Positions 1 through 6,546 of a stretch of DNA of 12,045 nucleotides are shown here, piece by piece. The notes beneath the pieces are model-generated. The model had not been told where the DNA came from. It searched no databases and saw nothing but the letters and a program-made list of their open reading frames with translations. This DNA comes from JADGHQ01 sp045805385 (GTDB lineage: Bacteria > Actinomycetota > Thermoleophilia > Solirubrobacterales > Thermoleophilaceae): contig JBJMLG010000238.1 of the NCBI GenBank assembly GCA_045805385.1, positions 1 through 12,045 of the forward strand, written 5' to 3'. Every line of letters starts with the position of its first letter. Position 1 is the stretch's first letter. Made by a program: the position numbers and the translations under genes.

Positions 1-301
1 GCTCATCGCCCATCCATGAGCGACGGCGCCTCCCAGCGCGAACGGAGTTTTACCCAACTGACCGGCGAGTTAGTCCTGGGCGCCCGCAGACACCCGCCGC
101 CTGCTTTTTCGGAGTTGCGAATAGCAACAGCGGAGTTGCGCTCCGCAACGGCCCCGTTGCGCACCGCAATGATCCGAGTTGCGGGCGGCAACGGTTGAGT
201 TGCGCAGCGCAACGCTGAAAAAGAAGTATCGGCGTTGGGGGGCGAGTCTTTCGCGCCGCGCGCTTTCTCGGGGACTGCCGTTCAACGCTGACAGGAGATC
301 C
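1..301. other. Gene-free region upstream of the MarR-like gene
   Basis: I see no credible gene here. Reading frames that cross it translate the palindrome array into artificial seven-residue repeats, because 21 nt equals seven codons. Bases 1-113 hold nothing I can assign apart from a weak AGTT/AACT dyad at 46-59. Bases 114-213 hold the palindrome array, described separately. Bases 214-301 form a leader of about 88 nt that ends in an AGGAGA ribosome-binding site at 293-298, four bases before the ATG at 302. I could not identify a convincing -35/-10 pair. A minus-strand gene might begin at the extreme left edge, but too little sequence is present to judge. Confidence 0.6.
114..213. repeat. Array of five 15-bp palindromes at a 21-22 bp period, candidate operator
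   Basis: Five 15-bp inverted repeats lie at 114-128, 135-149, 156-170, 178-192 and 199-213. All fit GTTGCG-NNNN-GCAA(C/T): the left arm GTTGCG is invariant and the right arm varies only at its last base. The copies at 135, 156 and 199 extend to CGCAA(C/T), giving six-base arms around a 3-nt centre (the last pair is mismatched in the 156 copy). Start-to-start distances are 21, 21, 22 and 21, two turns of B-DNA, so all dyads lie on one face of the helix. The gaps (6, 6, 7 and 6 nt) are unrelated in sequence. This geometry fits cooperative binding of a dimeric regulator, and the MarR-like gene starting at 302 is the obvious candidate. Five small RNA hairpins would be the alternative reading. The structure is seen directly; the operator role is inferred. 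Confidence 0.85.
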
Positions 302-847
302 ATGTCCCGACGACTCCCTCCGGGAGCGCTTGTTCGCGAGCTCCATCCCGCGCTTGCGCCCAGCGCTGCTCTGGCCCTCGCTCGCGCTGGGGCGCTCGCG
401 CACGAGCGCCTCGAGCGCATCTTTCGCCGCCATAGGTGCGAGGTCCGGTACTACGCGGTACTCGAGATCCTCACGAACGGCAAGGACCGGCCCACCGATG
501 ACGGGTGGCCAGGCCCCTCGCCCCTGCGAATCGGGATGCCGCAGAGCAGCCTGCGGCGCGCTGTAGGCGTGTCTCCTGCGGTCTTGTCGCGGTTGGTGCG
601 CGATATGGAGGGCGCCGGGATCGTGCAGCTCTCGCTTACGTGGGGCGGACGGGAGAACTTCGTGCGCATTACCGACCGCGGGTTCGAGATCCGTGACGCC
701 TGCCGTGCGGCGCTGAGGGACGCCGAGGAAGAGGTCTTCGCGGGTATCGACTCCGACGCTCGGGAGGCACTTCGGGCCACCTGCCTGCGGCTTCCCACCT
801 TCGAGGGCCGCGACCGCAGGGAGGAGTGGTGGCTCAGACGGGGGTGA
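302..847 (+). CDS. MarR-like winged-helix transcriptional regulator
   Basis: The protein has 181 residues. It looks like a MarR-family dimeric DNA-binding regulator: an N-terminal helical part (about 20-60), a helix-turn-helix at about 82-107 in which GVSPAVLSRLVRDMEGAGIV forms the recognition helix and following turn, a wing at about 110-123 (SLTWGGRENFVRITDRG), and a C-terminal dimerisation helix rich in Arg, Ala and Glu (127-165). Residues 60-80 form a Pro/Gly-rich loop longer than usual for the family. I chose the ATG at 302 because AGGAGA at 293-298 precedes it; starts further upstream would translate the palindrome array. The 3' end overlaps the convergent carboxylase gene by 14 bp. Its ligand and targets are unknown. 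Control of its own upstream array, and possibly of the neighbouring acyl-CoA genes, is inference. The family call is by pattern only. Confidence 0.75.
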   Translation: MSRRLPPGALVRELHPALAPSAALALARAGALAHERLERIFRRHRCEVRYYAVLEILTNGKDRPTDDGWPGPSPLRIGMPQSSLRRAVGVSPAVLSRLVRDMEGAGIVQLSLTWGGRENFVRITDRGFEIRDACRAALRDAEEEVFAGIDSDAREALRATCLRLPTFEGRDRREEWWLRRG

Positions 848-2357
848 TCGGGTTGTTCTTCGCCGGCCAGTCCCGCTTGCGCGACTCGATCAGCTCGTAG
901 CGGCGCACCAGGTCGCGGCGCAGGTCGTCCGGCTGAACGACCGCGTCTACTACGAGCTCGGAGGCCAGGTGGAGGATGTCGATCTCCTCGGCGTACTCCT
1001 CGCGGAGCTTGGCCACGAAGGCCTCGCGCTCGCCGGGATCCTCGATGGCCTGGACCTGGTTGTAGTAGACGGCGTTGATCGCGGCCTGCGGGCCCATCAC
1101 GGCGATCTTGGCCGAGGGAAGCGCGATGCAGGCGTCGGGCTCGAAGGCGGGACCGGCCATCGCGTACAAACCCGCCCCGTAGGCCTTACGGACGATCACG
1201 GAGATCTTTGGCACGGTCGCCTCGGACACGGCGGAGATCATCTTGGCGCCGGCCCGGATGATCCCCTGCTTCTCGACCTGCGTGCCGATCATGAAGCCCG
1301 GCACGTCGGCGAGGAAGAGCAGCGGGATGTTGAAGGCGTTGCACGTCCAGATGAAGCGCGCGGCCTTGTCCGACGAATCGACGAACAGCACTCCCCCGCG
1401 CTGCTTCGGCTGGTTGGCGACGATGCCGATCGCGCGGCCGTCCAGGCGCGCGTAGCCGACGAGCAGCTCCTTCGCCCAGCGCTTGTGCACCTCGAGGAAC
1501 GAGTCGCGGTCCACGAGCCCGTCGATCAGCTCGCGCATGTCGAATGGCTTGTTCTCGTCCGCCGGCACGAGATCCGCGATCGCGGGGGCGTCGTCCGGTG
1601 GCGCCCCGGGCGGTGCGTGCGGCGGCTGCCCGCGCCAGCTCGAGGGCATGTAGCCGAGGTAACGCTTGGCGGTGTCGATCGCCTCCTCGTCCGTCTTCGC
1701 CAGGAAGTGGCCGACGCCGCTCACGCCCGTGTGCATGCGTGCACCGCCCATCTCCTCGAGCGTCACCTTCTCGCCGATCACGACCTCAGCCATGCGCGGT
1801 GACCCCAGGTACATCGAGGCGTTGCCGTCGCGCATGATCACGACGTCGCAGAAGGCGGGGATGTAGGCGCCGCCGGCGGCCGACGGGCCGAACAGCACGC
1901 ACAGCTGGGGCACGACGCCCGAGAGCTTCACCTGGTTGTGGAAGATCCGCCCGGCGCCGCGGCGGCCAGGGAACATCTGAACCTGCTCGGTGATGCGCGC
2001 TCCCGCGGAGTCGACGAGGTAGATCATCGGCACCTCGTGCAGCAGCGCCTGCTCCTGGATGCGGATGATCTTCTCGACGGTCTTCGGCCCCCAGGAACCG
2101 GCCTTGACCGTCGGGTCGTTCGCCATCAGGCAGACGGCGCGTCCTCCGATGCGCGCCATGCCCGTCACGACGCCGTCGGCGCCGAAGCCCTCCTCCTCGT
2201 GATGAGCGAGCAGCGCCTCCTCGGCGAAGGAGTCCGGATCGATCAGCCGCTCGATGCGCTCGCGCACCGGCAGCTTGCCCTGCTCCGCGGCTTTCCCGCG
2301 ATGGCGCTCGGGCCCGCCTGAAAGTGCGCGCTCGAGCGCTTCCCGGAGGTCCGACAC
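834..2357 (-). CDS. Acyl-CoA carboxylase carboxyltransferase (beta) subunit
   Basis: The protein has 507 residues, a normal length for the biotin-dependent carboxyltransferase subunits of propionyl-, methylcrotonyl- and related acyl-CoA carboxylases, which move CO2 from carboxybiotin to an acyl-CoA. Both crotonase-fold halves are present. The N-terminal half has VDSAGARI (115-122) and an oxyanion-type loop PSAAGGAYIPAFCD (158-171). The C-terminal half has DVPGFMIGTQVEKQGIIRAGAK (351-372) and RKAYGAGLYAM (390-400). DVPGF and RKAYG resemble propionyl-CoA carboxylase more than methylcrotonyl-CoA carboxylase, so the substrate is open. The GTG start directly follows the TAG of the upstream dehydrogenase with no spacer, implying translational coupling. 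No biotin carboxylase or biotin carrier gene lies in the window, so its partner must be encoded elsewhere. It converges on, and overlaps by 14 bp, the MarR-like gene. Confidence 0.9.
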   Translation of the reverse strand: MSDLREALERALSGGPERHRGKAAEQGKLPVRERIERLIDPDSFAEEALLAHHEEEGFGADGVVTGMARIGGRAVCLMANDPTVKAGSWGPKTVEKIIRIQEQALLHEVPMIYLVDSAGARITEQVQMFPGRRGAGRIFHNQVKLSGVVPQLCVLFGPSAAGGAYIPAFCDVVIMRDGNASMYLGSPRMAEVVIGEKVTLEEMGGARMHTGVSGVGHFLAKTDEEAIDTAKRYLGYMPSSWRGQPPHAPPGAPPDDAPAIADLVPADENKPFDMRELIDGLVDRDSFLEVHKRWAKELLVGYARLDGRAIGIVANQPKQRGGVLFVDSSDKAARFIWTCNAFNIPLLFLADVPGFMIGTQVEKQGIIRAGAKMISAVSEATVPKISVIVRKAYGAGLYAMAGPAFEPDACIALPSAKIAVMGPQAAINAVYYNQVQAIEDPGEREAFVAKLREEYAEEIDILHLASELVVDAVVQPDDLRRDLVRRYELIESRKRDWPAKNNPITPV

Positions 2358-3242
2358 CTACAGCCCCGGATCGACAGCGACGGGCTGATCGCCCGAATAG
2401 TCGTAGAACCCCCGGCCGGACTTCCGCCCGTACCAGCCGGCCGACACCATCTTGCGCAGCGTCGGCGGCGCCGCGAACCGGCGCTCGCGGTACTCGTCGA
2501 ACATGATGTCTGCGATCGACTTGAGCGTGTCCAGACCGACGAAGTCGGACAGCAGCAGCGGGCCCATCGGATGCCCGGCTCCAGCCTTCATCGCGGCGTC
2601 GATCTCCTCGATCGGCGCGACGCCTTCCTCGAAAGCGCGGATCGCGTCGAGCATGTAAGGCACGAGCAGGCGGTTGACGATGAAGCCCGTCTTGTCCTTG
2701 GCCGGAACGGTGAGCTTCCCGAGCTTCTCCCCGAACGAGAAGCCCGCGGCCAGCGACTCGTCGTCCGTGGTCACCGTCTTGACGACCTCGAGGAGCGCCA
2801 TCTGCTGCACGGGGTTGAAGAAGTGAAGCCCCACGAAGCGCTCCGGTCGCTTCGTGGCCGCCGCCTGGTCGATCACCGACAGCGACGACGTGTTGGTGGC
2901 CAGCACGGCGCCGTCCTTGACGATGCCGTCGAGCTCGCGCCACATGTCGAGCTTCAGACCGAGGTCCTCGGTGATGGCCTCGACCACGAGGTCGGAGTCG
3001 GCGAGGTCGTTGTAATCGGTGGTTCCCTGGATGCGCGCAAGCGCCGCGTCGGCATCCGCCTGCTCCATGCGGCCCTTCTCGACCGCGCGCGCGAGCTGCT
3101 TCTGGATCCGGCCGAGCCCCTTGTCGAGGCGCTCCTGGTCGACCTCTCGCAGGACCACGTCGTAGCCGGACTGGGCAGCCACCTGCGCGATCCCATGCCC
3201 CATCAGACCGGCTCCGAGCACGCCCACCTTCGAGATCTCCAT
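2358..3242 (-). CDS. 3-hydroxyacyl-CoA dehydrogenase (3-hydroxybutyryl-CoA type)
   Basis: The protein has 294 residues, typical of single-function NAD(P)-dependent 3-hydroxyacyl-CoA dehydrogenases, which oxidise 3-hydroxyacyl-CoA to 3-ketoacyl-CoA in beta-oxidation or run in reverse in butyrate/PHB metabolism. The Rossmann motif is GVLGAGLMGHGIAQ (7-20). Expected active-site residues are present: Ser119/120 in TNTSS, His140 in GLHFFNP, Glu152 in LLEVVKT and Asn190 in GFIVNR. The C-terminal helical domain includes HPMGPLLLSDFVGLD and the family ending WYGRKSGRGFYDY. I chose the ATG at 3240-3242, preceded by GGAGG (3246-3250) and AGGAG (3254-3258); the frame runs on to about 3809, but that part is antisense to the hydratase gene. 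It is first in a tandem with the carboxylase subunit and divergent from the enoyl-CoA hydratase across 48 bp. Confidence 0.93.
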   Translation of the reverse strand: MEISKVGVLGAGLMGHGIAQVAAQSGYDVVLREVDQERLDKGLGRIQKQLARAVEKGRMEQADADAALARIQGTTDYNDLADSDLVVEAITEDLGLKLDMWRELDGIVKDGAVLATNTSSLSVIDQAAATKRPERFVGLHFFNPVQQMALLEVVKTVTTDDESLAAGFSFGEKLGKLTVPAKDKTGFIVNRLLVPYMLDAIRAFEEGVAPIEEIDAAMKAGAGHPMGPLLLSDFVGLDTLKSIADIMFDEYRERRFAAPPTLRKMVSAGWYGRKSGRGFYDYSGDQPVAVDPGL

Positions 3243-3290
3243 TAGCCTCCGTCTCCTGATCGATTGGCCCTTCGAGCGCCGGGAGCCTAC

Positions 3291-4070
3291 ATGGGACACG
3301 TAGCTGTCGAGGACCGCGGAGCGGTCCGTCACCTGGTTATGGAGCGCGCCGAGAAGCGCAACGCTCTGAACGATGAGCTCGTGCTCGCCCTCGGCGAGGC
3401 CTTCGAGGACGCTGCGGCGGACGACTCGGTCCGGGTCGTCGTGCTTCGCGGTGACGGGCCGATGTTCTCTTCCGGCATGGATCTCTCCGGCCTGCGCGAC
3501 CTCTCCGAGAACCCCGACGGCCTGCGCGAGTTCCGGGCGCCCCTGATCCGCGTCTACAACCTGCTCGAGGAGATGCCCAAGGCCACCATCGCGCAGGTCC
3601 ACGGTGCCTGCATCGGCGGCGCGATGGAGCTGGCGCTCGCCTGTGACCTTCGCACGATGGCCGAGGACGCCGTGTGCGGCCTGCTCGAGTCGCGCGTGGG
3701 GCTGATCCCGGACCTCGGCGGCTGCTCTCGCCTGCCCTCCGTCGTGGGGGTGGGCATCGCCAAGGAGCTGATCATGACTGGCAAGGTGATCGACGGCCGC
3801 GAGGCGCACCGGATCGGGTTCGCGAACCGGATCGCCCCGGCCGAGGAGCTCGACGCCGCCACCGATCAGCTCGTGAACGAGCTGCTCGCCGCGGCACCTA
3901 AGGCGGTCGCACTCGCCAAGCGCGTGATCGACCAGGCCGCGAAGCCGGACCTCGAGCGCTCACTCGAGCGCGAAGAGGCCGCCCAGGCCGAGCTGGCCGC
4001 CTCGGCCGACTTCGCCGAGGGCACGAAGGCGTTCTTCGAGAAGCGCCAGCCCGAGTTCGCCGGCCGCTAG
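3291..4070 (+). CDS. Enoyl-CoA hydratase/isomerase family protein
   Basis: The protein has 259 residues, the normal crotonase length. It probably hydrates 2-enoyl-CoA to 3-hydroxyacyl-CoA, feeding the dehydrogenase encoded divergently next door. The CoA-binding and oxyanion-hole region MFSSGMDLSGL (58-68) replaces the more common AGADL loop. The second oxyanion segment is HGACIGGAMELALACDLR (104-121). Both catalytic glutamates of the hydratase subfamily appear conserved, as Glu113 (AMELA) and Glu133 (LLESRVGL), which favours hydratase over isomerase. I chose the ATG at 3291, with GGGAG at 3281-3285 five bases ahead; a TTG at 3264 is possible but lacks support. Its TAG and the TAG of the convergent reductase gene share the sequence CTAG (4067-4070). 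The substrate is unknown; methylglutaconyl-CoA is possible given the HMG-CoA-lyase-type gene in the window. Confidence 0.9.
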   Translation: MGHVAVEDRGAVRHLVMERAEKRNALNDELVLALGEAFEDAAADDSVRVVVLRGDGPMFSSGMDLSGLRDLSENPDGLREFRAPLIRVYNLLEEMPKATIAQVHGACIGGAMELALACDLRTMAEDAVCGLLESRVGLIPDLGGCSRLPSVVGVGIAKELIMTGKVIDGREAHRIGFANRIAPAEELDAATDQLVNELLAAAPKAVALAKRVIDQAAKPDLERSLEREEAAQAELAASADFAEGTKAFFEKRQPEFAGR

Positions 4071-5308
4071 GTCCCGCTCGACGCGGCCACCAGCTGCTCG
4101 AGCGGCGTCTCGACGTCGGCAAGCCGCTCGGGGTCCACGCGCTCCCACGAGCGCACGAGCACCTGGATCTGGTCGATCACGTCCCAGACGTTCATGTTCA
4201 TACCGGCCACCACGCGGCCGTCCATGAGCCAGAACGCGATCAGCTCGCGGCTTTCGCGGTCGCCGCGGATCACCACCTCGTCCCAGGGGCTCGGCCAGCC
4301 GGCGTACTCCATGCCGACGTCGTACTGGTCCGAGTAGAAGTACGGCACCCGGTCGTACGACAGCGGCTGCCCGAGCATCGCGCGCGCCGCCGCCGGCCCC
4401 TGGTTCAGCGCGTTGGCCCAGTGCTCCACGCGTACGCGAGTGCCCGTGACGGGATGCAGCTCGCTCGCCACGTCGCCCGCGGCGAACACGTTAGGCACGC
4501 TCGTGCGAAGCGAGGCGTCGACCAGGATGCCGCCGTCCCCCACGTCGATGCCGGCGGCCTCGGCGAGCCCGATCCGAGGCACGGCTCCCACCCCGACCAG
4601 CACCAGATCGCAGTCGAGCGCCCGCCCGTCGCTCGTCACCACCCGCTCGACGCGCTCGGAGCCTTCGAAGCGCTCGACGCCCGTCTCCATCAGCAGCTCG
4701 ACCCCGTGCTCACGGTGCACGTCCGCGTAGATCGACCCGACGTCCTCGCCGAGCACGCGCTCGAGGGGCGTGCGCAGCGGGTCGAGCAGAGTCACGTCCA
4801 TGCCCATCTGCCGCGCCGACGCCGACACCTCGGCGCCGATCCAGCCCGCGCCCACGGCGATCAGGCGACCACCGCGCGTGAAGAGCTCGCGCAGCTCGTC
4901 GGAGTCCTCGACGTCGCGCAGATAGTGCACACCATCGAGGTCTGCGCCCGGCACGCCGAGCCGGCGCGGGCTCGAGCCGGTGGAGATCAGCGCGGCGTCA
5001 TAGGAGATTCGCTCGCCCGAGTCGAGCACCACCTCCGAGGCACCGGTGTCGAGCGCGGCGACCGAGGTGCGCGTGCGCAGCTCGATCGAGTGCTCCTCGT
5101 AGAAGCCGGCGTCGTGCACGTACACCTTGTCGCGTCCCGACTCCCCGCGCAGGTAGTCCTTCGACAGCGGCGGCCGCTCGTACGGCCGCTCCGCCTCGGC
5201 GCCGACCAGCACGAGCTCGCCGTCGAAGCCCTCCTCGCGGAGCGTCTCCGCCGCCTTTGCGCCTGCTAGACCGGCGCCGACGATCACGAACCTGCGGTTG
5301 TTTGACAT
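4067..5308 (-). CDS. FAD/NAD(P)-dependent oxidoreductase, ferredoxin-reductase type
   Basis: The protein has 413 residues, the usual size of single-component ferredoxin/rubredoxin/putidaredoxin reductases, which move electrons from NAD(P)H through FAD to a small iron-sulfur protein. The FAD dinucleotide motif is IVGAGLAGAKAAETL (9-23), followed by RPYERPPLSKDYL (41-53), typical of this subgroup. The second dinucleotide fold is AVGAGWIGAEVSA (151-163), with Asp176 ending the next strand, which suggests NADH preference. The FAD-closing motif is VFAAGDVA (274-281). The C-terminal reductase domain ends with WDVIDQIQVLVRS and a PERLAD segment. I chose the ATG at 5306-5308; GAGGAG at 5315-5320 sits six bases ahead and overlaps the folE stop codon. 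It is the last gene of the regulator-folE-reductase operon, 10 bp after folE. No ferredoxin or oxygenase gene is nearby, so its redox partner is unknown. Confidence 0.9.
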   Translation of the reverse strand: MSNNRRFVIVGAGLAGAKAAETLREEGFDGELVLVGAEAERPYERPPLSKDYLRGESGRDKVYVHDAGFYEEHSIELRTRTSVAALDTGASEVVLDSGERISYDAALISTGSSPRRLGVPGADLDGVHYLRDVEDSDELRELFTRGGRLIAVGAGWIGAEVSASARQMGMDVTLLDPLRTPLERVLGEDVGSIYADVHREHGVELLMETGVERFEGSERVERVVTSDGRALDCDLVLVGVGAVPRIGLAEAAGIDVGDGGILVDASLRTSVPNVFAAGDVASELHPVTGTRVRVEHWANALNQGPAAARAMLGQPLSYDRVPYFYSDQYDVGMEYAGWPSPWDEVVIRGDRESRELIAFWLMDGRVVAGMNMNVWDVIDQIQVLVRSWERVDPERLADVETPLEQLVAASSGT

Positions 5309-5318
5309 CACGTGCTCC

Positions 5319-5927
5319 TCAGACAGGGGTAGGACTGCAGCCGGCGAGGGCCAGGAACTCCTGGCGTGTACGTGGGTCGTCGCGCACGAGCCCGTGAAGT
5401 GCGGAGGTAACCGTGCGTGCGCCCGGCTTCTGAACGCCGCGCAGCGACATGCAGAGGTGCTCGGCCTCGAGCACGACGCCCACTCCCTTCGGCTGGAGCG
5501 CCTCCTCGAGCCAGTTCGCGATCTGCTTCGTGAGCCGCTCCTGCACCTGGAGGCCGCGGGCGAACATGTCGACCACGCGCGCGAGCTTCGACAGGCCGAG
5601 GATGCGGTCGCCCGGCAGGTACGCGACGTGCGCGACGCCGTGGAACGGCAGCAGGTGGTGCATGCACAGCGAGTGGAACGGAATCGAGCGCGCGAGCACC
5701 AGCTCGTCGTAGCCGTCCTCGTTCTCGAACGTCGTGAGGTTGAACGGCTTCGGCGTGAGCAGCTCCGCGTACGTTCGTGCCACACGCCTTGGCGTGTCGC
5801 GAAGCCCGTCGTGGTCGAGGTCGGCGCCGAGCGCCTCGAGCAGGTCGCGCGCGGCGCGCTCGGCCGCGTCGACGTCGATCGACGCCGGCTCCGCGGCAAC
5901 GACGTGCAGGTTCGGGCGATCGGTCAT
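5319..5927 (-). CDS. folE: GTP cyclohydrolase I
   Basis: The protein has 202 residues, normal for FolE. The enzyme converts GTP to 7,8-dihydroneopterin triphosphate, the first step of tetrahydrofolate and other pterin synthesis, in the cytosol as a zinc-dependent oligomer. The zinc ligands are conserved: Cys88 and His91 in SLCMHHLLPF, and Cys159 in EAEHLCM. The family signatures GLSKLARVVDMFARGLQVQE (111-130) and RGVQKPGARTVTSA (163-176) are complete, so this is the classical zinc enzyme (type IA), not FolE2. I chose the ATG at 5925-5927 because it forms an ATGA overlap with the regulator's stop codon, which implies coupling, and GAGG lies eight bases ahead. A start at 5948 would add seven residues but has only a weak ribosome-binding site. 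No other folate gene is present in the window. Confidence 0.95.
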   Translation of the reverse strand: MTDRPNLHVVAAEPASIDVDAAERAARDLLEALGADLDHDGLRDTPRRVARTYAELLTPKPFNLTTFENEDGYDELVLARSIPFHSLCMHHLLPFHGVAHVAYLPGDRILGLSKLARVVDMFARGLQVQERLTKQIANWLEEALQPKGVGVVLEAEHLCMSLRGVQKPGARTVTSALHGLVRDDPRTRQEFLALAGCSPTPV

Positions 5928-6484
5928 CTCCCAAGCCTCGCCCGACATGTACGACGCTCAGGATCGTGTGAGCTTTCCCTCACGCGTGCGCCGCAGCCCT
6001 CGATCACCGCGAGCGCAAGGCCGCACACGAGCTCTGGATGCTCCGGCAGAACGAGCGGGCACGGGCACGCGCTCAGGTTGAGCGTGTCGCCCTCCACGCG
6101 CGCCTGGAAGCCGAGGCGTTCTAGCGCGCGTGGCAGGTCGCGGCAGGTGCAGGCCCACTCGCGCGCAACGGTCTCGACGGGCTCGTCACGATCGACCGCC
6201 ATGGCGAGCACCTCCGCGAGCCCCCTGAAGTCGGCGGTGGGCAGCGAGTAGCCGTCCACCAGGCGGTACCGCATCGGCGGCCGGCCGCGCCCCGCCGGGG
6301 CGCCGCGCTCGGCGGCGATCAATCCGGACCGCTCGAGCGCCGCGACGTGCGGCTTGGCGGTGTTGATGTGCACCCCGGCCGCGTCGGCAAGCTCCTGAAG
6401 CGTCGCGCCGGGCCGCTCGCCGAGGTGGTCGAGGATCCGCCTCCGGGCCGGGTCTGCGACCGCTTCGAACGTGGTTGGCGACAT
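5924..6484 (-). CDS. ArsR/SufR-like winged-helix regulator with cysteine cluster
   Basis: The protein has 186 residues. Its N-terminal winged helix (about 3-75) reads DPARRRILDHLGERPGATLQ, then an HTH around ELADAAGVHINTAKPHVAALERSGL, and a wing with GRGRPPMRYRL. The C-terminal part has seven cysteines: C112, C114, C140, C142, C154, C164 and C180. The layout ACPCP...PELVCGL...RRTCRARL matches winged-helix regulators related to SufR, where such cysteines hold an iron-sulfur cluster; zinc or thiol sensing is also possible. It opens the operon with folE (ATGA overlap) and the FAD reductase. There is no Shine-Dalgarno; a TAATCT box ends six bases before the ATG, suggesting a leaderless transcript. 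Autoregulation through the dyad in its promoter is inference. The family match is by motif only, and the bound cofactor cannot be read from sequence. Confidence 0.82.
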   Translation of the reverse strand: MSPTTFEAVADPARRRILDHLGERPGATLQELADAAGVHINTAKPHVAALERSGLIAAERGAPAGRGRPPMRYRLVDGYSLPTADFRGLAEVLAMAVDRDEPVETVAREWACTCRDLPRALERLGFQARVEGDTLNLSACPCPLVLPEHPELVCGLALAVIEGCGARVRESSHDPERRTCRARLGR

Positions 6485-6490
6485 GGGCGG

Positions 6491-6519
6491 AGATTAACCG
6501 ACAAAATCCTGTTTGTAAA
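6491..6519 (-). promoter_or_regulatory. Promoter of the regulator-folE-reductase operon, probably leaderless
   Basis: On the minus strand, TTTACA (6519-6514) and TAATCT (6496-6491) are separated by 17 bp, a good housekeeping-sigma arrangement. TAATCT fits the TAnnnT form, and its last base lies six nucleotides before the regulator's ATG (6484), so transcription should begin at or next to the start codon. The lack of any Shine-Dalgarno agrees with this. Confidence 0.6.
6501..6516. promoter_or_regulatory. Candidate operator dyad in the promoter spacer
   Basis: ACAAA (6501-6505) and TTTGT (6512-6516) form a 5-bp inverted repeat around a 6-bp centre. It sits between the -35 and -10 boxes of the minus-strand promoter and upstream of the divergent SRPBCC gene. 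A repressor bound here would block the operon, so autoregulation by the Cys-rich regulator is plausible. The arms are short and A/T-rich, so chance is not excluded. Confidence 0.35.
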
Positions 6520-6546
6520 TAGACGGCCGTTACCGTGTCACGCCGC

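Noticed and set aside
114..213. CRISPR array
   Set aside because: Repeats are only 15 bp with 6-7 bp gaps, far too short for CRISPR repeats and spacers, and no cas genes are present.
16..301. Small reading frames with heptad-like peptide repeats across the palindrome array, and an upstream extension of the MarR-like gene
   Set aside because: The repeats arise because the DNA period is 21 nt. None has a ribosome-binding site, and the extension translates non-coding palindromes; the ATG at 302 has AGGAGA at the right distance.
969..1802. Long plus-strand open frame opposite the carboxylase gene
   Set aside because: Antisense shadow of a well-recognised carboxyltransferase in high-G+C DNA; its translation is low-complexity and rich in His, Arg, Val and Asp.
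3243..3809. N-terminal extension of the 3-hydroxyacyl-CoA dehydrogenase
   Set aside because: It lies antisense to the enoyl-CoA hydratase, and the Rossmann fold begins right after the ATG at 3242, which has good ribosome-binding sequences.
5309..5899. N-terminal extension of the FAD reductase through folE
   Set aside because: It is the folE sequence in another frame; the FAD-binding motif starts just after the ATG at 5308.
5306..5948. folE start at 5948
   Set aside because: It adds only seven non-conserved residues and has a weak ribosome-binding site, while the ATG at 5927 makes an ATGA overlap with the upstream gene; not fully excluded.
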